64,000 nt of DNA from Bog-473 sp963770645 (GTDB lineage: Bacteria > Actinomycetota > Acidimicrobiia > Acidimicrobiales > RAAP-2), in the NCBI GenBank assembly GCA_963770645.1, contig CAVYQL010000003.1, forward strand, positions 620,001 through 684,000. The letters run 5' to 3'. The notes under the pieces were generated by a model. That model was not told the DNA's origin. It ran no database searches and saw nothing but the letters and a program-made list of their open reading frames with translations. A program made the translations under genes and the position numbers. Positions 35,116 to 43,333 of the stretch are shown here, one piece after another; position 1 is the first letter of the stretch; every line of letters begins with the position of its first letter.

Positions 35116-35751
35116 TCAGGTCCCACCGATCAATGACCGCGCCTCTGCGGGTCCGACCACGAGATCGTGGAGGTCGCCGCCCACCTCGAGTCGACTCGAC
35201 TGTTCGGTCCCGCCAACCTTCACGGGCTCGAAACCGGCCGTTCGGATGAGCCGCTCGACCTCTGCGCCGGCGCCGTCGTCGTCGGCCACATAGAAGAGGA
35301 CCGCCGGCTCCGGTGACCGATTGCGTGCGGGCTCGAGGAGATTCCCCGACAGGGTCCCAAACGCCATGACCAAGCGTGCCCCCGCCGGCAACCATCCCCT
35401 AACAACCTCTCCGGAAGATTGCCCTTCGGGCAAGAGACGCGAGACGTTCCCTTGTGCGTCGAGACCGACCGGGTTGCTCGGAACGACCACGACCTTGTCG
35501 CCCAGGGAGTCGGCGATCTCGCCGATGACCCCCTTCAGCACGGGGAATCGCAGCGCGAGGACGACGGCATCGACACCTTGCAACACGGCGCGGTTGTCAG
35601 CGGCGACAACGGCAGATCGACCGATCTCTGCGGCCAGCTTTCCAGCCGACTCCTTGTCGGCACTCGAGAGCCGGAGGCTTTCGCCCCCTGAGGCGAGCAG
35701 GCGGGCAATGATCGATCCGATCCCTCCAGTGCCGATCACAGCGGTCGTCAT
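35116..35751 (-). CDS. NAD(P)-binding oxidoreductase, F420:NADP reductase-like
   Basis: 211 residues. A Rossmann N-terminus (TTAVIGTGGIGSIIARLLAS, then LRLSSADKESAGKLAAEIG) and DAVVLALRFPVLKGVIGEIA match the NADPH-dependent F420 reductase/NADP oxidoreductase group, which moves hydride between F420 and NADP. Residues after strand 2 (S-S-A-D) could bind the 2'-phosphate. The C-terminal half (VMAFGTLSGNLLEPA, LFYVADDDGAGAEVERLIRT) is also typical. Nearby actinobacterial F420 enzymes are not recognised here, so the F420 link is tentative. The 180 bases up to the flavoprotein gene hold no gene. Confidence 0.75.
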   Translation of the reverse strand: MTTAVIGTGGIGSIIARLLASGGESLRLSSADKESAGKLAAEIGRSAVVAADNRAVLQGVDAVVLALRFPVLKGVIGEIADSLGDKVVVVPSNPVGLDAQGNVSRLLPEGQSSGEVVRGWLPAGARLVMAFGTLSGNLLEPARNRSPEPAVLFYVADDDGAGAEVERLIRTAGFEPVKVGGTEQSSRLEVGGDLHDLVVGPAEARSLIGGT

Positions 35752-35816
35752 GACCGAAACCGCGGAGCCTGGGTCTTGCCTTCACATCTCCCGGGGTGAA
35801 TCGGTGATTGCGCCAT

Positions 35817-36287
35817 TCACACGGAGTCCCCGCCGGACGTGCTCCACGGCCAGTGATCTGGTGACCAGTCCCCCTCTGGGTCCGTGGTTTGACCCACTTC
35901 GATCAGGTGACCATCCGGATCGCGGATGTAGCAGCGGATCTCGTACTGGTGCTGTTTCGGCGGCGTCAAGAAATGGGCACCCCTGGCGCTCCATTCGGCG
36001 TACACGGCCGCGATGTCTTTGACCCGGATATTGAGGAAGCTGCTGACGTGGTCGGGATCGTGTGGTGTCTCCAGGGTTACCTCGGGCTTGTCATCGGTCG
36101 GACCTCCGCCGCCATTGATGATGATCCAGCTGTTGGCGAGCGCGACATACGTCAATCCCCCGGGACCGGAGAAGGCCAGCCGGCCGCCGAGTACTTCGGT
36201 ATAGAAGCGCCGGGACCGCTCGACGTCGTCGGAGACAATGAAATGAGCCAGCACGATTCCCTCTGGGGGCGGTGGGAGCTCGGCCAT
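35817..36287 (-). CDS. VOC-family (glyoxalase-like) protein 3
   Basis: 156 residues. HFIVSDDVERSRRFYTEVLG opens the VOC fold; FLNIRVKDIAAVYAEWSARG and YIRDPDGHLIEVGQTTDP close it, with the conserved RDPDG(H)xIE metal-Glu motif. ATG at 36287 is chosen because GTGGAGGTG lies just upstream; an earlier ATG at 36344 lacks one. Isolated minus-strand gene between the reductase-like gene and a STAS gene; function within the superfamily is unknown. Confidence 0.83.
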   Translation of the reverse strand: MAELPPPPEGIVLAHFIVSDDVERSRRFYTEVLGGRLAFSGPGGLTYVALANSWIIINGGGGPTDDKPEVTLETPHDPDHVSSFLNIRVKDIAAVYAEWSARGAHFLTPPKQHQYEIRCYIRDPDGHLIEVGQTTDPEGDWSPDHWPWSTSGGDSV

Positions 36288-36365
36288 TTGGCACCTCCAC
36301 TTGCTTTGGGTCTCACACCGTGCTTTTGACGGGTGCGTAGCCAATGATACGGCACGCGGCTTCCA

Positions 36366-36641
36366 TCACGCCGCGAAACTCAAGCTTCCACCAAAGGCGT
36401 GAAGTGCCTCAACAAGCTTCAGAGCAGCTTTCAGTCCGGCCTGGTCGACCGATGTGACCCCCGAGACATCGATGGATACGCGGGTCTCGTTGAGCAGCAT
36501 CGGCTCAATTCCCCACAGCACTGCCGTGGTCTCTGCCACAAGGTCGCCCCTGAATCGCGCCAGGTATCCTCGAGGGCTCTCAGCCAATTCAACCTCGAGC
36601 AGCGGAGCACCACGACTCTCCGTCTCACGAATCACTGTCAT
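36366..36641 (-). CDS. Single STAS-domain protein lacking the phospho-acceptor Ser
   Basis: ~91 residues: LLEVELAESPRGYLARFRGD, then TRVSIDVSGVTSVDQAGLKA then ALKLVEALHAFGGSLSF. This is the fold of anti-anti-sigma factors (SpoIIAA-like). Where regulated members have D-S-S/T-G, this has V-D-Q-A-G, so the usual serine that an anti-sigma kinase would phosphorylate is absent. It may be a constitutive partner, or have another ligand. ATG at 36641 is assumed. It follows a small ORF on the same strand (41-base gap). Confidence 0.65.
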   Translation of the reverse strand: MTVIRETESRGAPLLEVELAESPRGYLARFRGDLVAETTAVLWGIEPMLLNETRVSIDVSGVTSVDQAGLKAALKLVEALHAFGGSLSFAA

Positions 36642-36681
36642 CACCGCGTCATCGCTTTCACAATCGAGTTGTTTCGACGTG

Positions 36682-36873
36682 TCATTGTGGTGGTTCGAGG
36701 AAGAGGGCTTGTGCCAGCAGCCACAGCGCCGCCAACGGAGTAATGGGGCGCTCTGACGCAGCTTCCCTGGCCCAAGTCGCAATGGCGGGATCTTCGAGCA
36801 ATCCTTCGAGAAGTGACGGCGTAGGCACCCGGCCTCCGTCCGTGTCGTTGCTTGCGTCTTGGACAACAGTCAT
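36682..36873 (-). CDS. Small hypothetical protein upstream of STAS gene
   Basis: 63 residues: LLEGLLEDPAIATWAREAAS then ERPITPLAALWLLAQALFLE. The helical, Leu/Ala-rich C-terminus could be an amphipathic helix. GGAG precedes the ATG. It lies in the same direction and close to the STAS gene, so it may be a small partner in the same regulatory unit. No family recognised. The upstream stretch 36874-37146 holds no supportable gene. Confidence 0.5.
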   Translation of the reverse strand: MTVVQDASNDTDGGRVPTPSLLEGLLEDPAIATWAREAASERPITPLAALWLLAQALFLEPPQ

Positions 36874-37146
36874 GGCGGATCTCCGTTTCCGCAGGCCTTC
36901 TGCCTAGCCGTCCCGCTGTCGGCGCTCGTTGATCGCCCTCAACACGGACTTCCAGGTCAGCCCACACTTCCATGCTCGGCTTTTGTGACCCGTGCGTCAT
37001 CCCGCGTTCGCGGATATCGTCCGGCCCCGACAGCCACAACTGACTGATAAGTCCAGGTGACGACACTGTCGTCGAGAGCGCCTTTGAGGATCGGGGTGTC
37101 GATCAGCGCCAATTCGCGACCCATGCAGGGAACGGCCACAAGGCAC

Positions 37147-37983
37147 ATGACGGGCACGGCCGATCCGGCGGAACTCGGGCGGGATCGGGGACTCGAGTTG
37201 CGGCCTGAGATCGTGTCCTCGTGGCAGCGCTCGGCATGGTCGGGTCTCGCTCCCGACCGGTTCATAGTCCCGTAGCGCAAGCCCGAGCTCGAGTCGAGAT
37301 TCGTGCGGGCAGCCCGGCCCGTACTACGCCGCATCTCGGCAGACCTGGCCGCCCTTGACGTGTCCGTGATCCTCACCGATGCCTCGGCGAATGTGCTCGT
37401 TCGTGCCGATGGCAGCCGGTCGATCAGGGCTCGGCTCGACCGGGTCTCGCTCGGCCCTGGCTACGCCTACGCCGAGGACACCGTGGGCACCAACGCGATT
37501 GGCACAGCCTTGGCGATGGGTTCGCCGGCGCTCGTCATGGGCCGTGAGCATTTTGCAGACGTCCTCACACAGCTGAGCTGTGCAGCTGCCCCCATCGTGG
37601 ACCCTGTCAGCCGCGAGGTCGTGGGAGCGCTCGACCTGACGTCGGCGGCGGACGAAGCGAGCCCGCTCATGCTGGGCCTCGCCCGAAGCGGCGCACGCGA
37701 GATCGAACAACGCATCCTCGCCCTGATGCCGCTCGTCTATCGGTCGGTCCCATCTGCGTGGAAGGGGTGGCAGCAGCTCACGTCAGCGGAGCGAGAGATA
37801 GCCGAGCTGGTGAGCACCGGCCTCACGAACAAACAAATCGGTGCCACGTTGTACTGCTCGCCCTACACGGTCGACTCCCACCTGCGCGCCATTTATCGCA
37901 AGCTCGGCGTCAGCAGCCGCGCCGCTCTGGCTGGCCACATGAGCCGCATGAACGAAGCCGCCCAGGCCGGAACGGAGCGCTAG
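37147..37983 (+). pseudogene. GAF-type LuxR-family regulator interrupted by an in-frame TAG
   Basis: The two parts are in one frame, separated only by TAG at 37273-37275. Upstream: LELRPEIVSSWQRSAWSGLA (the RPExxxSWxRS opening of sigma-54-activator/acetoin-type GAF regulators). Downstream: VRAARPVLRRISADLAALDV, a GAF-like region with GYAYAEDTVGTNAIGTALA, and a C-terminal LuxR helix-turn-helix (TSAEREIAELVSTGLTNKQI, then YCSPYTVDSHLRAIYRKLGV). In relatives this spot commonly holds Tyr (TAC), so one substitution explains the stop. Either a real nonsense mutation, a base-call error, or the gene now starts at GTG 37303 and keeps most of GAF plus HTH. Confidence 0.7.
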
Positions 37984-38043
37984 CACGGGTTCGGGTCTGG
38001 CCAAATGGGGTGCCCTCCACGCGCCATGGATCGCCACCCCTTC

Positions 38044-38982
38044 TCACTGGGGTCGCTCTCGAACGACCTCAGCCGGGTCCCTGTCGTCGCGGAGACCAAG
38101 AAAGCGGGGCTGCCGCAGCCGAGCATCACTCGTCCATTCGGCAAATCCGATCTGAGCAACGAGCTCGGGCCGCGTCCAATGTGCGCCGCGGGGACTCGGT
38201 CGGACGTCTTCAAACGCCGGCTCGGCCGTTTCCAACGCCCGTAGTCGGATTCCGAGGTCGTGGAGCGTCGCCTTGGTGTAGCCGGTGCCAACTTTCCCAG
38301 CGTAACGGAGGGTGCCGTGCTCGTAGTAACCGACGAGCACGGCACCAAAGTCTGTCCGGCTTCCGCCCGGCTCGGTGTAACCACCGATCACGAACTCCTG
38401 CTCCCAGACACACTTCAGCTTCAACCAGTCCTTCGAGCGTCCCGCAACGTAGGGGGCAGCGGCGCGCTTCGCGATGAGACCCTCCCAGCCCGAGCGGCAG
38501 GCCGCAGCGAACCGACGCTCAGAGTCGTCGCGCCAGGCCTCGGTGTGCTGTAGTGCCGAGCTGGACCGGACCGTCGTCGTCAACCGGGCGCGGCGTTCAA
38601 CCAGCGGCCGCGCGGTGAGATCGTCCCCGTCGATCTCGAGGAGGTCGAACACGCAATAGACCACCGGGTATGTGGCCACTTGCTCTGGAGAAGGCCTGGT
38701 CACGCCAAGACGTTGCTGGAGTCTGGTGAAGGACGTCTGGTCACCGTCATATGCGACCACCTCGCCGTCAAGCAGGAGACTCCGAGAGTGTTGTCCCGCT
38801 ACAGCCGAGCGGACCTCGGGGTACGTGTCCGACAAATCCTTGCCGCTACGAGACTCGAGTCGCACGTCGTCACCCACCTTGCGTGCGACGCACCGCTCAC
38901 CGTCGAACTTGCGCTCCAGCAGCCAATCGTCGCCGAACTCGCGACGATTGGTCAACGTCGCCAACATGAGCGGGATCACCAT
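38044..38982 (-). CDS. ATP-dependent DNA ligase (LigC/LigD ligase-domain type)
   Basis: 312 residues. Motif I is LLERKFDGERCVARK, with the nucleotidylated Lys in KFDGER. Next come SLLLDGEVVAYDG (motif III-like), EGLIAKRAAAPYVAGRS then DWLKLKCVWEQEFVIGGYTE (motifs IV/V), and an OB-fold domain. It is the bare ligase core, without polymerase or nuclease domains. In actinobacteria such enzymes act in repair and non-homologous end joining. No Ku gene is present in the window, so a role in end joining cannot be claimed. ATG 38982 opens MVIPLMLATL. Confidence 0.87.
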   Translation of the reverse strand: MVIPLMLATLTNRREFGDDWLLERKFDGERCVARKVGDDVRLESRSGKDLSDTYPEVRSAVAGQHSRSLLLDGEVVAYDGDQTSFTRLQQRLGVTRPSPEQVATYPVVYCVFDLLEIDGDDLTARPLVERRARLTTTVRSSSALQHTEAWRDDSERRFAAACRSGWEGLIAKRAAAPYVAGRSKDWLKLKCVWEQEFVIGGYTEPGGSRTDFGAVLVGYYEHGTLRYAGKVGTGYTKATLHDLGIRLRALETAEPAFEDVRPSPRGAHWTRPELVAQIGFAEWTSDARLRQPRFLGLRDDRDPAEVVRERPQ

Positions 38983-39264
38983 GCAAATATCGTTTCACGC
39001 GGGCGTGGAAGCACGCTGTTGCAGGGTGTCACTCCGTTGCTATCGGCGCGGTGGCCGAGCTTGTAGCACAGCGATCTACCCGGGTTCGGCGGCGCTGTCG
39101 TCCTGCACGTCGGTGCATGGCCGTCACGCGGAGCGCCCCGACGCCGTGCAGCGGCAGGTTCCGAGACCCGTGGCGAGATTGCCTTCTATCGACGAAACTG
39201 GGGCCGGGACCTGACGGAACCGGGGACTGACAATAGAGAGCGCACGGACCGAACGGAGGTACGG

Positions 39265-40275
39265 ATGCCTGCTGTGACCGTCGATGACCTGTCGGAGCTG
39301 CCGAAAATCCCCGTTCCCGACCGGGAGGCGACAGCCGAGCGGCCGGTGAGGTCCGTGACCACCGCGCCGAGCGGACTCGAGGGCGAGGGGTTCCCCGTAC
39401 GCCGGGCCTTCGCCGGCATGAGCCTGGCTGACCTCGACCCCTTCGTCCACATGGACCAGATGGGCGCGGTCAACTACGCGCCAGGTGAGCCCAAAGGAAC
39501 TCCATGGCACCCGCATCGAGGGTTCGAGACGGTGACCTACATGATCGATGGAACCTTTGCCCACCAGGACTCCCAAGGAGGTGGTGGCCTCATCACCAAC
39601 GGGGCCACACAGTGGATGACCGCCGGAGGGGGGATCCTGCACATCGAAACGCCCCCCGAGGATCTCGTCGTCTCGGGTGGTCTCTTCCACGGGATCCAGC
39701 TCTGGGTGAACCTGCCGGCGAGGGACAAGATGATGCCACCGGCCTACCAAGGGCTCGAGGCCGACCAGGTCACTCTCGTCTCGACCACCGACGGCGGCTG
39801 CTTGGTGAGGATAATCGCCGGCCAGGTCGGTGAACAACGAGGACCGGGTTCCACCCACACGCCGATGGCCCTGATGCACGCCAGCGTGTCCCCTGGAGCG
39901 CTCCTCGAGTTGCCGTGGGATCCCGGCTTCAACGCGCTCGTCTACGTACTCGCCGGATCGGGCCGAGTCGGCAGCGACGGGAGACCGATCCAAGGTGGCC
40001 AGTTGGTGGCCTCCGATCCCGGCGACTGGATGGCCGTCCGGGCGGACGACCGCATGGACTCTGACACCGACCAACTCGAACTCCTCGTCTTGGGAGGACG
40101 ACCGATCAAAGAGCCCGTTGAACACTACGGACCGTTCGTCATGAACACCCGAGCAGAGATCGGTCAGGCACTGGAGGACTTCGAGGCCGGTCGCTTCGGC
40201 ACGATCCCCCCGAACGCGCTGATGCCTCACGTGCCGGACCCTGATCCGGTCCGAGCCGAGCACACTGGGATCTGA
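39265..40275 (+). CDS. Pirin family bicupin
   Basis: 336 residues. The N-terminal cupin carries GTPWHPHRGFETVTYMIDG (two metal His), then QWMTAGGGILHIETPPED (third His and Glu), all conserved in iron-binding pirins. The C-terminal cupin is LALP-type and metal-free (LELPWDPGFNALVYVLAGSG). Pirins act as quercetinase-like dioxygenases or as redox-sensing regulators. CGGAGGTACGG precedes the ATG. The 281 bases before it (38983-39264) hold no supportable gene. Confidence 0.88.
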   Translation: MPAVTVDDLSELPKIPVPDREATAERPVRSVTTAPSGLEGEGFPVRRAFAGMSLADLDPFVHMDQMGAVNYAPGEPKGTPWHPHRGFETVTYMIDGTFAHQDSQGGGGLITNGATQWMTAGGGILHIETPPEDLVVSGGLFHGIQLWVNLPARDKMMPPAYQGLEADQVTLVSTTDGGCLVRIIAGQVGEQRGPGSTHTPMALMHASVSPGALLELPWDPGFNALVYVLAGSGRVGSDGRPIQGGQLVASDPGDWMAVRADDRMDSDTDQLELLVLGGRPIKEPVEHYGPFVMNTRAEIGQALEDFEAGRFGTIPPNALMPHVPDPDPVRAEHTGI

Positions 40276-40375
40276 CACAGAGCCCCGGTCCCAGCGATCC
40301 GCCTGCGCCTGCACCGGTCCGCCTTCGGACATACTTCTGAGCCGAAGCAAAAAGACTCCAACGGAGAAGAGAACA

Positions 40376-40606
40376 ATGAACCTTGAGCAAACTCTGGAGA
40401 AGATCGTTGAGCACGCCCACGAGGAGCTCCGTATCGTTCGGAAGCGAGCCGAAGAAAAGACGGCCGCACGTGATCACGGCAAGGATTACCACCAAGCTCA
40501 AGCAGCTGCCGATCGACTAGACCACTACGCACATCTCGTCCGCCGATTACATGATGCCGAATACAAAGACGGTTGGCGACATGAAAGTCTGAACGAGACT
40601 GGATAG
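40376..40606 (+). CDS. Small charged helical protein
   Basis: 76 residues, highly charged and helical: LEQTLEKIVEHAHEELRIVR, KRAEEKTAARDHGKDYHQAQ, then AAADRLDHYAHLVRRLHDAE. Heptad-like spacing suggests a coiled coil or helical hairpin. There is no signal or membrane segment. GGAGAAGAGAAC precedes the ATG. A short CTCGA/TCGAG hairpin follows the stop. Unknown function; the size and charge resemble small stress-related proteins. The next 173 bases are empty. Confidence 0.6.
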   Translation: MNLEQTLEKIVEHAHEELRIVRKRAEEKTAARDHGKDYHQAQAAADRLDHYAHLVRRLHDAEYKDGWRHESLNETG

Positions 40607-40779
40607 CTCGAGTGCGTCGAGCCAACTCAACGCCTTCATCGTGGTACCGAGCTCGAACTGGCAACGGGTCCAAACACACGAATATCGCGCCCCGATTTAT
40701 CTTGAGCGCTCAGCTGCCAATTCTAAACGCCGCTTGTAGCCCTTTCGATTGACCGAGACACGGCAAAGTCATTGCATTC

Positions 40780-41610
40780 ATGCGCTGGAACGGGGAATCG
40801 GAGATGCCGCACGAAATTCAAGTTGGCGCATCCTTTGGGGCTGAGCCTTCGACTGCCGTGACAGTAGGCGAATGGTATATGGAGTCTCGAAGCGCTCACC
40901 GCGATGCCTGGGTGATTGAGGCGTACAAGCAACTCCAAGTTGAAACGGATCATCTATTCAGCCTCGTCACTCGAAGTGCCAGCAACCGAGCGGCACGAGT
41001 CGTTTTCACCCGTTGCGTCCAACCCTATGAAAGCGACGAAGAGCTCATCTTCGCTGTACGCGCCGAGGGGACGCTCGAGATCACCTCAGCCGCCACTGCT
41101 GGACAACGCCTTCATCCACTACTCGACTGTGAGTTCGGAGGCGCCTTTGATCGGTTCCGTGCCGTTCACGACCTCATAGGGCACGCCTGGTGTGGATACG
41201 GCTTCGATCTCGATGATGAGTGCGCGGCCTGGAGTGCACAAGACCACCTGCATCGTGGTCTCGCTCGGTTCGCTCTCGCTACCGAGCTCTACGGAGTGAA
41301 CGCCGCACGCGCCATTATCGGCGAGCCACCTGACCTCCGAGCGTTGCTCCTCTCGCCATCGACGCGGAGCGGCAGAGGCTTGCCATCGACCCGAACGAAG
41401 TTCGGACACGTCCCCTCCACCTCGAAGTTCAGAGCGGAAGACGCGATTCGAACTCCGCAACCCTCACCTTGGCATGGTGGTGGTTTTCGCCCGTCCTGGT
41501 CCGCAGGGTCCCTTCAGGCGCCGTTCCGTCCAACCAGTTTCCAACCCGTCCACTCAGTTCGCCCCTGTCGTAGAGCGGTCCGCTGTCAGCCGAGGCCGAC
41601 GCCGAGATAG
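40780..41610 (+). CDS. Hypothetical protein with HD/GH cluster, 3' end doubtful
   Basis: Up to 276 residues. The central ~185 residues look genuine: AYKQLQVETDHLFSLVTRSA, then GGAFDRFRAVHDLIGHAWCG then YGFDLDDECAAWSAQDHLHR and LARFALATELYGVNAARAII. The HDLIGH and QDHLH pairs could bind a metal. From about residue 195 the protein is Pro/Arg/Ser-rich and passes over a decayed tRNA-Gly, so the native C-terminus was probably lost by rearrangement and the current tail is read-through. ATG 40804, preceded by GGGGAATCGG, is an alternative start. Family not recognised. Confidence 0.5.
   Translation: MRWNGESEMPHEIQVGASFGAEPSTAVTVGEWYMESRSAHRDAWVIEAYKQLQVETDHLFSLVTRSASNRAARVVFTRCVQPYESDEELIFAVRAEGTLEITSAATAGQRLHPLLDCEFGGAFDRFRAVHDLIGHAWCGYGFDLDDECAAWSAQDHLHRGLARFALATELYGVNAARAIIGEPPDLRALLLSPSTRSGRGLPSTRTKFGHVPSTSKFRAEDAIRTPQPSPWHGGGFRPSWSAGSLQAPFRPTSFQPVHSVRPCRRAVRCQPRPTPR
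41434..41504 (-). pseudogene. Decayed tRNA-Gly(GCC)-like sequence
   Basis: 71 bases, the length of a tRNA. The anticodon arm reads CACC-ATGCCAA-GGTG (anticodon GCC), then GAGGGT, a T-arm-like GTTCGAATC, and a 3' acceptor strand CTTCCGC. Actinobacterial tRNA-Gly(GCC) has CTTGCCAAGGTGAGGGT, GGGTTCGAATCCC and the same CTTCCGC end. Here the T stem is broken by changes (GGAG/CGCG) and the 5' acceptor (GCGGACC) pairs at only five of seven positions. It lies antisense to the tail of the 40780 gene. Either an old integration scar or a dead tRNA copy. Confidence 0.6.
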
Positions 41611-41688
41611 CCTTCGGATCGGGTCAACGTTAGACAAGACATTGGGTCTTGCGTGGACGGCGCCGCCCAATGGTGGCCTCCTCTTTGT

Positions 41689-41940
41689 CTAGTCAGCACT
41701 GGCTCCACTCGAATAACTGACTGGGTGGTTCCCGCCAAGTTCGACAAACCTCTCGTTGATCGCATGTGCGATGACGTCATGATCGTGGGCGCTGGGCAGG
41801 AGCATCCCATACAGGAACGCCTCGAGCTCAAAGTGCGTACTCATGCCGCCCAGCTCGAAATACCGCAACCACAGCTCTCCGTGCGAGAGTCCGGCTTTCC
41901 GTCTGAACCTGTCAAGCTCATCGATCGCCCGTTCAGCCAT
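41689..41940 (-). CDS. Small hypothetical protein coupled to the ANTAR regulator
   Basis: ~83 residues: RAIDELDRFRRKAGLSHGEL, WLRYFELGGMSTHFELEAFL, then HDHDVIAHAINERFVELGG. It looks like a compact all-helical soluble protein. I associate this pattern with short actinobacterial proteins near GAF-ANTAR genes, without a known role. The ATG at 41940 overlaps the last eight bases of the upstream regulator (ATGGCTGA), so it is translationally coupled to it. Its neighbourhood suggests a partner of that regulator. Confidence 0.65.
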   Translation of the reverse strand: MAERAIDELDRFRRKAGLSHGELWLRYFELGGMSTHFELEAFLYGMLLPSAHDHDVIAHAINERFVELGGNHPVSYSSGASAD

Positions 41941-43000
41941 CGAGTCCCCATTCGGGGCCAAGTTCGGCCTGTTTTGCCGATCGCATCACCGCTTCTGCCT
42001 GATTGAGCAATGGTTTGCCTTTGAGCGAGAGCGTTCGCAGCGTAGTGAATGCTTCGTCCTCACTGACCCTGTCGCGCTCCATGACGATTCCCTTGGCGAT
42101 GGCGATGATGTCTCGATTCCTCAGGACCCCTTGGAATCTGACGGCCATCTGCGAATCGGTCACACAGGCACGGGCGTCGCTCAAGATCACCGAAGCCCTG
42201 TGGGCAAATTCCTCCGCCGTCTCCTGGGCCTCGACATCGAACGTGGAGGCCGTTCGGGAGTAGATGTTGAGCGCGCCGACCGGAACCTCGAAGACCTTGA
42301 GGGGAGTCGACAAGATGGCCTTGATCCCGAGAGTTCGGGCTCGAGGGGTAAAGGAAGGCCACCTGGTTTCGGTGTCCAACGATTCGGCATGGAACCGGCG
42401 ACCCCGCAGCGAGGCGTCGACACAGGGCCCCTCGCCGGTGGCGTACTGCTCGGTGTCCATTTCCATGATGGTCTCGTCACTGGCAGCCACGGTCCGGAGC
42501 TCTCCGTGTCGGAGCAGCGAAACGCTGACCCCGTCGGCACCCCTCACGGAGGCCCGCGCCCGCCTCACCACCAGGCGAAGGGCTCCGTCCACCACATCGT
42601 GCTCGGTGGGACTGGCTGTCACCCCTCTGAGATCCTCCGGCGCTACGTTGTGGGCGGAGGGTCGGTGTGGGAATGGGAACGGTGATTGTGCGGCCGATTC
42701 CATCGTGCCGCGGAGCCGCTCGATGAGGGTCGAGGGCGTGCGCACTGCCAATTCGATCCCAGCTTCGGTGAGCCGTTTCTCCGCGTTTGCCACTGCCACC
42801 ATTCCAGCTGCTCCCATGAATTCAAGTTCAGAGAGGTCCAGAACGACAATCACGGGCTTGAGATCAATGGTGGCATCCAAAGAGGCCGCGAGATCGAACG
42901 CAGCAAGGTTCTCGACCCTCCCGCGTAGCGCAAGTACAACGCGCCCATCCTCGATTGTGGTCGTGACCTTGAAATCAGCGGGATCGTCGGTGAACGACAT
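41933..43000 (-). CDS. STAS-GAF-ANTAR regulator
   Basis: ~355 residues. Residues ~5-105 form a STAS domain (VTTTIEDGRVVLALRGRVEN, VIVVLDLSELEFMGAAGMVA), in which the usual phospho-Ser motif is GAAG, so no acceptor serine. Residues ~125-285 are a GAF domain (YATGEGPCVDASLRGRRFHA, GIKAILSTPLKVFEVPVGAL). Residues ~290-350 are an ANTAR RNA-binding domain (NRDIIAIAKGIVMERDRVSE, DEAFTTLRTLSLKGKPLLNQ). ANTAR proteins prevent termination at paired hairpins in target leaders. The STAS fusion suggests input from a stress-signalling partner. ATG 43000 is chosen; an upstream start at 43057 is possible. Confidence 0.82.
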   Translation of the reverse strand: MSFTDDPADFKVTTTIEDGRVVLALRGRVENLAAFDLAASLDATIDLKPVIVVLDLSELEFMGAAGMVAVANAEKRLTEAGIELAVRTPSTLIERLRGTMESAAQSPFPFPHRPSAHNVAPEDLRGVTASPTEHDVVDGALRLVVRRARASVRGADGVSVSLLRHGELRTVAASDETIMEMDTEQYATGEGPCVDASLRGRRFHAESLDTETRWPSFTPRARTLGIKAILSTPLKVFEVPVGALNIYSRTASTFDVEAQETAEEFAHRASVILSDARACVTDSQMAVRFQGVLRNRDIIAIAKGIVMERDRVSEDEAFTTLRTLSLKGKPLLNQAEAVMRSAKQAELGPEWGLDG

Positions 43001-43066
43001 GACGAAGACACAGCTCGGATCTGATGCTCGACGGCCGGTCTGCGCTACCCACCACAACTCTACGCT

Positions 43067-43228
43067 TCATTCCGACCACAAAAGCGCGATGTCGTCCCTC
43101 ACGGAAGTGGAAACGCCATACCTTCGAAGGGATTCAGGGAGGTGCCGAGCACCTCTCTCGGTGTGGTGGACGGCGTGGACCGTCCTCACGGAACCCTCGG
43201 TGTTGAAGGTGCAGATAAGTGTACTCAT
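43067..43228 (-). CDS. Small hypothetical protein (member of a local duplicated family)
   Basis: 53 residues: STLICTFNTEGSVRTVHAVH, then ERGARHLPESLRRYGVSTSV. Strong ribosome site GGAGG eight bases before the ATG. It precedes the STAS-GAF-ANTAR gene on the same strand (66-base gap). A diverged, broken copy of this gene lies near 51130-51265, which argues that it is real. No family recognised; possibly a small regulator or modulator. Confidence 0.55.
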   Translation of the reverse strand: MSTLICTFNTEGSVRTVHAVHHTERGARHLPESLRRYGVSTSVRDDIALLWSE

Positions 43229-43333
43229 CGTTGAGGCCTCCAAAATCGACCTACCCGCGTCTCCCCCTGCACGGGCAAAGTCGCACCTGCTCATATTCCG
43301 GAAGTGATGGCGGCCGGACGCCTCAAGGCTGTC

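Noticed and set aside
38044..38982. Non-homologous end-joining locus
   Set aside because: A lone ligase core is present but no Ku, polymerase or nuclease domain is found in the window.
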